This document shows positions 55,346 to 64,000 of a DNA stretch of 64,000 bases, one piece after another; the stretch's first letter is position 1, and each line of letters starts with the position of its first letter. The translations under genes and the position numbers were made by a program. The notes below the pieces were generated by a model. The model was not told the DNA's origin. It made no database searches and saw nothing but the letters and a program-made list of their open reading frames with translations. This stretch comes from Primula veris (taxonomy: Eukaryota; Streptophyta; Magnoliopsida; Ericales; Primulaceae), in contig OY821742.1 in NCBI GenBank assembly GCA_963682055.1, positions 11,811,752 to 11,875,751 of the forward strand, read 5' to 3'.

Positions 55346-56645
55346 ATGGCTCAGGGTGCAATTTCTTTTTTACTGTCAACTATTGCACCAATCGTCCGGA
55401 ATGAGTTCAATTTGTTGCAAGGAGTAAGGGACGAAATTGAATCCATCCATGATGAGTTTGAGTCCATGAATGCGTTCATGGAAAAGGCTGATGATATGGA
55501 AGACACCGACCTGCAATTCGATGCATGGGTTAAGCAAGTGCGAGCCACTGCTTATGATGCCGGGGATGTTCTTGAACAGTTTGTTTTTCGCCTTCAACAT
55601 TGCAACGGTGATGGATTTTCTGGGTCTTTCTAGACCCTTGACTTTTATGAAGACTATCTTTGTCCGCCACCGAATTGCTTCCGAAACACAAAGAATCAAA
55701 TTAAAGGTGATTGAAGTTTCTGAAAGGAAGCAGCGATATACACTCAATGATGTGCAAGCTTCTTCGAGCTCAAATACCAATCGCACAAAACACGACATCC
55801 GCCGCGATGCTCTTCTACTTAGAGACAATGAAATTGTGGGCATCACTGGGCCCAAAACCGAGTTGATCAACTGGTTAGTGGATGAAAAATTTCACGAGAA
55901 AAGAGTGCTATCTGTACGCGGAATAGGTGGTTTGGGCAAAACCACACTTGTTAAGAAAATATATGATGATCCACAACTTGTAAAACATTTTGAAGCCCAT
56001 GCTTGGATCACTGTTTCTAAGTCATTCCAGACTAAGGAGCTTCTCAAGGAAATAATAAATCAACTGTATGGTGAAATTAAAAAAGAGGTTCCAGTTGGAG
56101 CAGAAGAGAAGAACACAATCTATTTGGTAAATTGCATTAGTGATTTTCTAAAACGAAAACGGTACGTAATAGTTCTTGACGATATATGGGATGAGGATGC
56201 ATGGAAGGCACTTAAGTATGCATTTCCCAGCAATAACTGCGGTAGTCGAGTGATTATTACAGCCAGATACCCATCCGTGTCTTCATTTGCTTGCAATGAG
56301 TCGAACGGGAAAATTCATAACCTTTCGCCATTGCCTGACCATGAATCTCGGACCTTGTTTTGTCAAAAAGTGTTCCAAACTGATTCATGTCCTTCAATTT
56401 TAGAAGAAACTACGAAAGCAATTCTAAAGAAATGCGAAGGACTGCCGCTTGCTATTGTAGCCATTGGTGGTCTTTTATCTACCAAGGGCCAAACGATAGA
56501 TGAGTGGGATAAGATCTCCCGTGGCCTTGGTGCCGAACTAAGAAGAGACGGAAAACTAAGATCTCCCGTAGCTATTGGTATGTTGGCTACCAAACCAAAC
56601 ATACAAAACAAAAGAATCGTAGATTCATATTCGACCCCTAATTAG
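55346..56645 (+). pseudogene. CC-NB-ARC (RPM1-like) resistance protein, frameshifted and truncated
   Basis: The start MAQGAISFLLSTIAPIV opens an Rx_N-type coiled coil with an EDVID-like region (QFDAWVKQVRATAYDAGDVL, about 55-75). At about 55615-55622 one extra base in a TTTT run shifts the frame to a stop at 55631-55633. The continuation in the next frame (LGLSRPLTFMKTIFVRHRIA) carries the NB-ARC: P-loop GIGGLGKTTL, RNBS-A AHAWITVSKSF, kinase 2 RYVIVLDDIWDE, RNBS-B GSRVIITARYPS, and GLPLAIVAIGGLLSTK. After LGAELRRDGKLR the similarity ends and about 20 unrelated residues lead to a stop. The MHD motif and all LRRs are absent, so about half of a normal CNL of some 900 residues is missing. Such proteins detect pathogen effectors in the cytoplasm; this one could at most make a CC fragment. 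Confidence 0.85.
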
Positions 56646-57043
56646 CACAATGTCTAACAAGTAACAACTAAGTTGAGAGTTGTGTTATTGTTTTACTTTT
56701 CCCTTCTTGTTGTAAGATAGTTCTTGCAACTAGTCGACCAATTTCGATAATTAAAATCAGACTTATTTTTTATGCAGGCAAAACATAGCGTAAGCAACCA
56801 AAATCCAAAACCTTATGAGTAGCCATCTAGTTTCACTACATGTGTATATCACTCTACTGGGTAACAAACAATAATTGAGCTGGAGCAAATTCGATGCATT
56901 GTTATATCCAACTGACACGAATGTGATGCTGTTGTGTACTAGAGAATAGAAAACATTCTTAATGTAACAGTATCTTCATACTTTATTTTAAGTTTTAACA
57001 GGCATGTCATGTAATTTCATCGTAGCAGGCAATATTCAGTCAA
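56646..57043. other. breakpoint region between the NB-ARC and NETWORKED-like fragments
   Basis: No gene found. Exon 2 of the NETWORKED-like gene would be expected here on the minus strand and is absent. Confidence 0.4.
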
Positions 57044-57075
57044 TTAGTCTGCGTTTGTAGAAAAGAGAGATGTAC

Positions 57076-57178
57076 CAGTAAGATTCTCCTTTAGCCATCT
57101 TGAGTTTTTGGGGCTTATGTGACTATCCCACCACCATGAATACATACGCCTTGAATTTGAGTGTGGAAGATTTGCCAT
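57076..57178 (-). pseudogene. NETWORKED (NET/KIP1) NAB-domain first exon, orphan
   Basis: The minus strand reads MANLPHSNSRRMYSWWWDSH, then ISPKNSRWLKENLT, directly followed by a GT donor (ACTG-GTACAT). This is the highly conserved start of the actin-binding NAB domain of NET proteins, and an intron at this place is usual in NET1 genes. The next exon, with the rest of the NAB domain (the region around an EEDADSFA motif in the family), is not found in the following 500 bp, where the truncated NB-ARC gene lies. The coiled-coil part at 39790-41191 has the same orientation 16 kb further on. The exon itself is undamaged; the gene is broken. NET proteins link actin to membranes. Confidence 0.75.
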
Positions 57179-58727
57179 TTTTTTCCGATAAATTACAAAA
57201 CTTGATATCTCAATATCCAACTGTGCAATTGATGGCTGTGGTTTCAAAGAAGATAAAAAGAAATCAATACTGATTGAAAATCCAGTTCCCCAAACTTCAA
57301 CTTCTTAGTCAATTTTTTTTTTCCACTTAGATTCTTTTACTTGCCATATATATTGATCCAGACCAAAATCCAACACCAACTATAAACTCAGCATGATTTT
57401 ATCTGACTAAGAGAAAGGAAATACTTAAATATCTGACCGCAGTAAAAAAACTATATGTCGTTCAGTAAAGCTCCTACAGTTCTTAAGCGGATATCAACAA
57501 TCACGATTTTAAGATGACCATCCAAATCTAGTTTAAAATCTGCAACAAAACACTCTAAAAAGATCGAAATATACTGCAAAATACTAGCTGATGTAGAAAT
57601 TCGTCGTTACTACCTGATCAAAACCAATACAAGAATAAGAAGACAACTTTTCTATTCTAAATTTTTAAACTTTATTGACACCTGAACAAATAATGGATAG
57701 AACACAAATTATAATTTAACCTTTCAAAATACGTTATGATTCCGAAGTGATCAAAATGCCTAGTCGTCGAACCAAAGTACGAAAGAATAGTAACCGAAAC
57801 ATTTACCCCACAGAGTAATACAGAAAAAAAAAGACGTAATATGCATTAATCTATGAAGAATGTAATAGGGACAATTAAGCCTCATGTAAGCTTCAGGAGG
57901 TTAAAAAGCAATATTCTAAAAACCGAAAACATAATTAAAGTGTTTCTGTAAGAGCTAGATTAAAAGCATAAGTTTTATCAAGTTTTTTTGGCTTGGAAGC
58001 AAAGTTTTTAACACAGTGCTAAACTGTAAAGTAGTTGAAAAGCTGAAATTTACTCAAGTGTAAAAGAAGGCAAAACCTGGTTTCTGAATTGCAGCTGTGA
58101 GTAGTAGCTGCTATAATCACCCCATATTGGATCACTTTCTCTTCTCTCTCTAATCACTATCTACCCTCTAGCAATTTCTCTCGTCTTGTTTTGTAAAAAA
58201 AGGTAGAATCATGTTATTTGCTTCACTGTCAGTGTCAGAAAGGAAATAAAACTAAACACCCGAGGTAAAAAAGAAAACTTATATTATAGAACAAAATGAA
58301 CACAATAACACAACTATTAATAATAGTAGACCAGTAGTTATACTCTCTTCTGAAATTTCATCTGGTATTTCTTCATATGTGCATACATGGCATCCATTTA
58401 ACTGTCTAGTAATACTCGATACTCTGCTTCTAATTCATAGTATCTCCTTAACGGGAGATGAGTCGCTGAATCGGATTTTTGTTGTAGTACTTCATAACAA
58501 GCATACATGCCAATAATCCTAAAAAGATAATCAGTAATTCATTTCTTCCCCTTTTTAACCATAAAACACAGGCAGATTTTGTAAAGAAGAATATTTTATA
58601 ACATAATCTGCATCAAACCACAAGGAAGAGCGCCAAGAAATCACAGCCAAAATTACAGAAAAAACGTCAGGACAATCCATTTGGGGACTATTCGAAACAG
58701 GATTGGAACTTTCTTTTTAACAGACGT
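57179..58727. other. upstream flank of the NAB exon; otherwise nothing recognised
   Basis: Contains a minus-strand coding-like stretch at about 58355-58500 (LRRYYELEAEYRVLLDS, a stop, MDAMYAHMKKYQMKFQKR) whose family I do not recognise. CTCTCTC tracts at 58130-58160 could be part of a leader. Confidence 0.3.
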
Positions 58728-58984
58728 TCGAAGCTCTGCGTTAATTGTGCTAATATGAAATTCAATATTTGTTCTATATGCTTAATCTGCATAGGAATAC
58801 AAGCAATCAAACCAAACATCTAGACTTTTGATGAAAAGAAAAAGCAGTACATACATTTTCGAAAATCAGGTATCAAAACCAGAATAAAGTCAATAAACCC
58901 CATTCTCTCTCAATAGCCTCTTCTCTTCCTCGACATATCTCTTTCCCTGCTAGCCTGGCCGAGATCTCTCTTCCTCTTCTAAAA

Positions 58985-59560
58985 CCCGATAAAAACACTC
59001 AATGGCACCTTATTTTCCTCCTGCTTGTGTTGATTTGCTCAGGCGGATGTTATTTGGAAAATTGTTTGTCATTCAGGTTTTAGTTCCAAACAGAATTCAA
59101 GTACATGTGTGTCAATTTCAGCTAATAAAATTTTATATTGTTGAACCGTGGACTCAATTTAAGGGGGGACGAAGGCTGGTTTTCGATGAAAACAATAATT
59201 TATTAAAAGGGGATGAATTTGAATATGAATTGGAAATTATCCACGATATAAATTGCGACTTAATTCTTTTTAGGTATGATAGGAGAGAGGATGATACGTA
59301 TACAAATTTCGTAACCCTTTCCTCCGATGAAATTATTAATGTAGGCGAAAGATTTATGTGATTGGTAATGACATGAGAGAAATCGGAACTATGTCACATC
59401 TAACCGTTGCGAAACATTGCACTCGAGTCGATCCAGCGAGCTTTGAAATTAAAACTCTTTTCTAGAGAACTCGTATGCAGCCGATCATTACAGGAAAATA
59501 ACTTAATCTCGACAAGTAGTGGAAGGACTTGCACTTAATTTAGTACAAACCAAAGGGAAG
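58985..59560 (+). pseudogene. trypsin-like protease pseudogene, plus-strand arm (copy B)
   Basis: Longer open N terminus than in copy A. The frame 59002-59361 reads MAPYFPPACVDLLRRMLFGK, IQVLVPNRIQVHVCQFQLIK, LVFDENNNLLKGDEFEYELE, CDLILFRYDRREDDTYTNFV and INVGERFM, then stops. The match to the minus-strand copy continues in another frame. No signal peptide is visible. It lacks the catalytic Ser region. Confidence 0.5.
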
Positions 59561-60320
59561 CTTTCCTCGCAGATCAAACGTGATTCAGTGGTTCGAATTT
59601 CCCATGCTTCGGCGATAAAAGCAATTATGGCACTCAAGTGCACACCCAATTGGTTTGTGTTGTCCCCACCTGCAATGTGAATTCCAACCATATACCCGTT
59701 TTACCTAAGTAAGGGCCCGCCCGATCTGCCAGGAAAGCTTCCCTTTGGTTAGAGGCAACTCAGAGTTCAAGTCCTTACACTCCTTGTCGGGATTAAGGTA
59801 TTTTCTTGTAATGATCGGCCGCATACAAGTTCTCTGGAAACCCGAAGGAGTTTTAAATCTAGAGCTCGTTGGATCGACTCGAATACAATGTTTCGCAACG
59901 GTTAGACGCGACATAGTTCCGAGTTCACCCATGTCATTATCAATCACATAAATCTTCTCGCCTACATTAATGGTTTCCTCGGATGAAATGTTTACGAAAT
60001 TTGTATACGTATCATCCTCCCTCCTATCATACCTAAAACGAATTAAGTCGCAATTTCTACGATCATGTATAATTTGGAATTCATATTCAAACTCATCCCC
60101 TTTTAATAAATTATTGTTTTTATCGAAAACCAACATTTGTCACTTCACAAATTGCGTCCATGGTCCAATAGAATGAAAACAACATAAAATTTCATTAGCT
60201 GAAATTGACACACATGTACTTGCATTCTGTTTGGAATTATAATCTGAATGACAAACAATTTTCCAAATAACACTTCGCTTGAGCAAATCAACATAAGCGG
60301 AAGGAAAAGAATGTGCCATT
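59505..60320 (-). pseudogene. trypsin-like serine protease pseudogene (copy B)
   Basis: Homologue of 41985-42812. It reads MLVFDKNNNLLKGDEFEYEF, NCDLIRFRYDRREDDTYTNF and GEKIYVIDNDMGELGTMSRL; after a frameshift it continues GRSGGPLLR, a stop, and MVGIHIAGGDNTNQLGVHLS. The same stop after SGGPLLR is present in both copies, so the lesion predates the segmental duplication. Confidence 0.45.
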
Positions 60321-60325
60321 AAGTG
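59725..60325. repeat. right arm of the protease foldback, copy B
   Basis: Inverted repeat of about 58985-59560 with a spacer of about 165 bp, as in copy A. Confidence 0.8.
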
Positions 60326-60538
60326 GTATCGTCGTTTTTGGTTTAAGGTGAGATTTTCAGTTGGGTAGTGAGTATGGGTGTAGAATGAGGGTTTTATCTC
60401 TCTCTGTATCTTATCTTATGTCTCTATATATCTACACGTATATCATTGTCCAAAATTATATCTATGTATATTCTTATGTTTCCAAACTTATTACCAAAAT
60501 TGATTACCTATGTTTTTTACTCAGTATTGTTTTAGAAA

Positions 60539-61560
60539 GAGGCAATTAACAAAAACATACCCTACCCCTATTATATTACAAAAAACATACCCTAATAATT
60601 TAAATTGCCAAAAACATACCTATATATAGTTATTATTTGTTAATCTAATCTATCTCTCTAACTTAACATATATCTCTCCCACCTAACATCTCTCTCTAAT
60701 CTAACATCTCTCTCTAACCTAACATATCTCTCTCTAATCGCACATATCTCTCTCTAATCGCACATATCTCTCTAACACACGATAATCGCATCTCTTTCTA
60801 ACACGTGCTAATCATCCATCTCTCTTTAAAAATGATTAAAAACTCATAAAATATGCATATGCTAATTATAAAACGTTATACCCTAATTTTAAAACTTCTA
60901 CCCTGATTTCAAAACTTCATACCCTAATTTCAAAAACTTCATACCCTAATTTTAAAACTTCATACCCTAATTTTAAAACTTCATACCCTAATTTCAAAAC
61001 TTTATACCCTAATTTTAAAATTTCATATCCTACATATGAATTTCTCTCAAATATTGTACATATGGATTCTTCTATTTCAACTTGAAACCCACAATGTTTA
61101 CAATAGTGTCAAAACTCAATAAATAGAAAACAATCTCACAAATTCCATATATTTTTCATATATTACGGGGTATCAAATAGTGTAATATTTGTGTATTACG
61201 TATGTATATATCTGTATTTATATGTATATAGATATCTATATAATCTAGATGGTGTTCGGTAGTTAGTGATGAGTTTTCGTGGTGGAGGAAGGGAGAGAGA
61301 TAGAGTGGGATATTAAAAAAAGATACATAGAAAAATGGAGAAGAGAGAGAGTAAGATCAGAGAGAGATAAAGAGAAAAATTGGTAAGAGATAAGAATGAA
61401 GAGATACATAGAAGAATTGGTGAGGAAGAAGAATGGAGGAGAGAGAGAATAAGATGAGAGAGAGATAAAGAATGTTTGGTATGTTTTTTATAATGAAAAG
61501 TTGTAAGGGTATATTTTTTGTAATTTAGTTTAAAAAGTAGTATATTTTGTTAATTTATCC
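60539..61560. mobile_element. non-autonomous Mutator-like element, 1022 bp
   Basis: A perfect 9-bp direct repeat TTTTAGAAA (60530-60538 and 61561-61569) flanks the insertion, and copy A of the duplication has the unoccupied site once (43022-43030). Ends are imperfect inverted repeats: GAGGCAATTAACAAAAACAT at the left and, reverse complemented, GGATAAATTAACAAAATATA at the right. 9-bp duplications are typical of Mutator-like elements. The interior carries CTCTCTAATC / AACATATCTCT microsatellite-like repeats (60645-60835), repeats of AAAACTTCATACCCTAATTT (60885-61030) and a GAGAGAGATAA-rich right part (61290-61470). No gene. Confidence 0.85.
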
Positions 61561-63089
61561 TTTTAGAAACAATGTTTTTCCGTAGATTCTAAATTATATT
61601 ATTATTATTTCATGGTTACTAGTATTATACTAAAATACTAATTTGTACGGTACACAGGTACCATACCCGGTATGACATTGGTACGATCTGTATTCTAAAA
61701 GGCGCGTCTCGGTGCAAATTAGGCAGCATCTAGGCGGTAGACGCAGCGTAAACACCTAAGAGGTTAGACGGACTAAACGGATTAGGTGCAAATTATGCGG
61801 CGCCTAGGCTGTGATTAGGCGCTAGATGACAAATTTCGCCTAATGTCAACATTGGGTACGATTGTTTTCCAATATTTCCGATAAGGTACGTTTGGATACA
61901 TCAATTGTTTTGACATAATTTTTAATTATACATGGTAATATATCTCAATATACATAAAAAAACAATTGTATATGAAGAAAATAAAAAACATTTTAATATA
62001 TTTTAGTTATAATAATAAAAATTATTAAATAGTGGTGGGGTTGGTACATTGCCATGGTAATTTTCACTATTATAGTTATTGCACCATACTCGTGGTACAA
62101 TTAAATTTCATTACTATTACCATATATTTAGTTACCATGTTTAAGGTATATCCGAAGTTGGTATGGTAATAGTACGGTATGATGACTTTCACAAAGACTC
62201 CTGAAAATTATCATGATTAGAAATAAACTAATATAGTTAACCAGACATAAGCAGTTTATTTGCACGGCCTCATCTTCGGTTGAACGTTGAATTCATAAAT
62301 AACGTACCGGAACTTGCCAATCAAATAACATCGCTCGTCTTTTCAGCTATTTGCATGGCTTCATATTTGGTTGAACGTTGAATGGAATTTCATCTCCGTT
62401 TCGAAATAACCAGAGCGGTTGCCATTCCAGAAGAAAGTGATGGCCAAATTTAACAGTTTCACTGTTGAGAGAATCGCAAAGGAAAAGCTTGAAAGTTAAA
62501 TAAAAACGTAGTTCTATCGGGGTTAATCTTTTATATTTTAGTATTTATCTAGATAAGCACATGAAATAGTAAAACCCTGAGATTGATTAATAAGAGATAC
62601 AACCTAGAGGATAGATATTATTTGGTCAGTATATAAATTATTTCTTCATAAACTAAACGTAAGGCGAGATAAAAACATAGTTATATCAAATTGATTTACT
62701 ATATTTCAGTATATATTTAGAAAAACAACACATGAAATTGTATAACCCTGTGATAAATTCTAGTTTATTCAGGCCTTAGTTGGTTGTTTCTTTTAAGCTC
62801 AGTTTTGTATTATTTTGCTGTTTTTTTTTTTTCGATCTTTTTTTTTGACCGAATCACACCTGTTTTTTGGGTCCAGTTTCTGATTTTTTCGGCTTTTCGG
62901 TATTTTTCGATTTCAATCATTTTTGATTCCGTTCTTTTTCGGTTCGGTTTTATTGAAAATCGAAACCGATCCGAAATTTTTTTGCTTTTTCAGTTTCGGT
63001 CTTTTTCGGTTCGATTATCGGTTCGATTTTTTCGGTTTTTTGTTGCGGCCTAATTACTACTAAGGCTTGGTGGGTGTTCGTGGTTCGGG

Positions 63090-64000
63090 TTTTGACAATT
63101 TTTAAAATGACTTAAAACGAATCAGACTGAATTTGTAATGACTTAAAACGATTCAAACTATTTTTAAAATAACTCAGAATATTTTTAAAATTACTCAGAC
63201 TATTTTTAAAATCGCTTAAAACGACTCAAACTTTTTTAAAAAGACTTAAAACGACTCCGACTATTTTTGTAAATACTTAAATGACTCGGACTGTTTTTGT
63301 AAAGACTTAAACGACTCGGGCTATTTTTTAAAATGACTCAAATTGTTTTTAAAATTATTTAAAGTGACTCAGACTATTTTTAAAATAACTTAAAATGACT
63401 AAGAGTATTATTATAATGATTTAAAATGACTCAGAATGTTTTTGTAATGAATTAAAACGACTCAGACTATTTTTTAAAATAACTAAAAACGACTCAGACT
63501 GTTTTTAAAATTACTCATACTATTTTTAAAACAACTCAGACTGTTTTTAAAACAAATCGGACTGTTTTTAAAATAACTTACAAACGACTCAGACTGTTTT
63601 TAAAGCAATTTAAAACGAATCATACTATTTTTAAAATGACTTAAAACGACTCAGACTATTTTTAAAATGAGTTAAAACGACTTTGACTATTTTTAAAATA
63701 ACTTTAAACGACTCAGACTATTTTTAAAATTCATGTGACTATTTTTAAAATGACTCGGACTGTTTTTAAATGACTTTAAACAGCTTGGTCTGTTTTTTGA
63801 AATGACTCAGACTGTTTTAAAATTACTCATGCTGTTTTTAAAATCAGTTAAAACAACTCGAACTGCTTTTAAAATGACTTAAAACGACTCAGATTGTTTT
63901 TAAAATTACTCAGAATGTTTTTAAAACGACTGAGACTGATTTTAAATGACTTAAAACAACCTAGACTATTTTTTTAAATGACTTAAAACGACTCAGTTTG
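63090..64000. repeat. 31-bp minisatellite (copy B), continues past the window
   Basis: Same unit as 44600-45565 (GACTTAAAACGACTCAGACT + ATTTTTAAAAT). The unit order is largely conserved between the copies with a few gained or lost units. Confidence 0.9.

Larger units (their letters stand above)
58728..64000 (+). repeat. segmental duplication copy B (runs off the window)
   Basis: Direct repeat of 41192-45500, starting at CGAAGCTCTGCGTTAATTG. It contains the same protease foldback, TTCGGTT block and 31-bp minisatellite, plus a 1.02 kb insertion at 60539-61560. It continues beyond the right edge of the window. Confidence 0.9.

Overview
The window is nuclear DNA from a flowering plant, most likely a eudicot. 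It is strongly AT-rich, its genes have GT-AG introns, it carries TTTAGGG-type telomere-like repeats, and its gene families are plant-specific (RABA, DUF1685, DUF26/Gnk2, NETWORKED, CC-NB-ARC, CLASSY/DRD1-like SNF2, plant mobile domain). I could not narrow it to a genus. Genes are sparse and transposable elements dominate.

Left part (1-15 kb). A DUF1685 gene lies on the minus strand (3.2-3.8 kb). A complete two-exon RABA1-type Rab GTPase gene, also minus strand, has exons at 14827-15050 and 8958-9387 joined by a 5.4 kb intron. That intron holds a long near-perfect hairpin, a hAT-type element with a perfect 8-bp target-site duplication (TSD) and a minisatellite. Around these genes are three non-autonomous hAT-type elements with TSDs in all (404-905, 4086-5494, 10481-10946) and two Stowaway-like foldback elements.

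Middle part (15-31 kb). A Mutator-like element carries two plus-strand genes: an intact four-exon plant-mobile-domain (PMD) gene and a truncated mudrA-like transposase. They are accompanied by repeated CAAACCGTA/TACGGTTTG palindromes, a 56-bp minisatellite, a telomere-like array and a 178-bp tandem repeat. The transposase is cut off by a breakpoint with 16 nt of filler copied from about 100 bp upstream. Next come two minus-strand LTR retrotransposons, one copia-like and one gypsy-like. Each codes only for Gag, and they are fused through truncated LTRs. The gypsy LTR contains a complete Cassandra TRIM with 5S-rRNA-derived LTRs.

Right part (31-64 kb). Two DUF26 secretory-protein loci (one broken) are followed by CACTA-type miniature elements. 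Pieces of a NETWORKED1-like gene follow: coiled coil at 39.8-41.2 kb, and the NAB first exon 16 kb away at 57.1 kb. There is also a decayed CLASSY/DRD1-like SNF2 pseudogene and a frameshifted, LRR-less CC-NB-ARC gene. A long segment (41.2-45.6 kb) is repeated in direct orientation at 58.7-64.0 kb. Each copy contains a foldback pair of trypsin-like protease pseudogenes and a 31-bp minisatellite. The second copy carries a 1.02 kb Mutator-like insertion with a 9-bp TSD, for which the first copy is the empty site.

Only four genes look plausibly functional: DUF1685, RABA1, the DUF26 gene at 36.3 kb and the PMD gene. They share no evident pathway. The region reads as gene islands broken up by repeated transposition, local duplication and illegitimate recombination.
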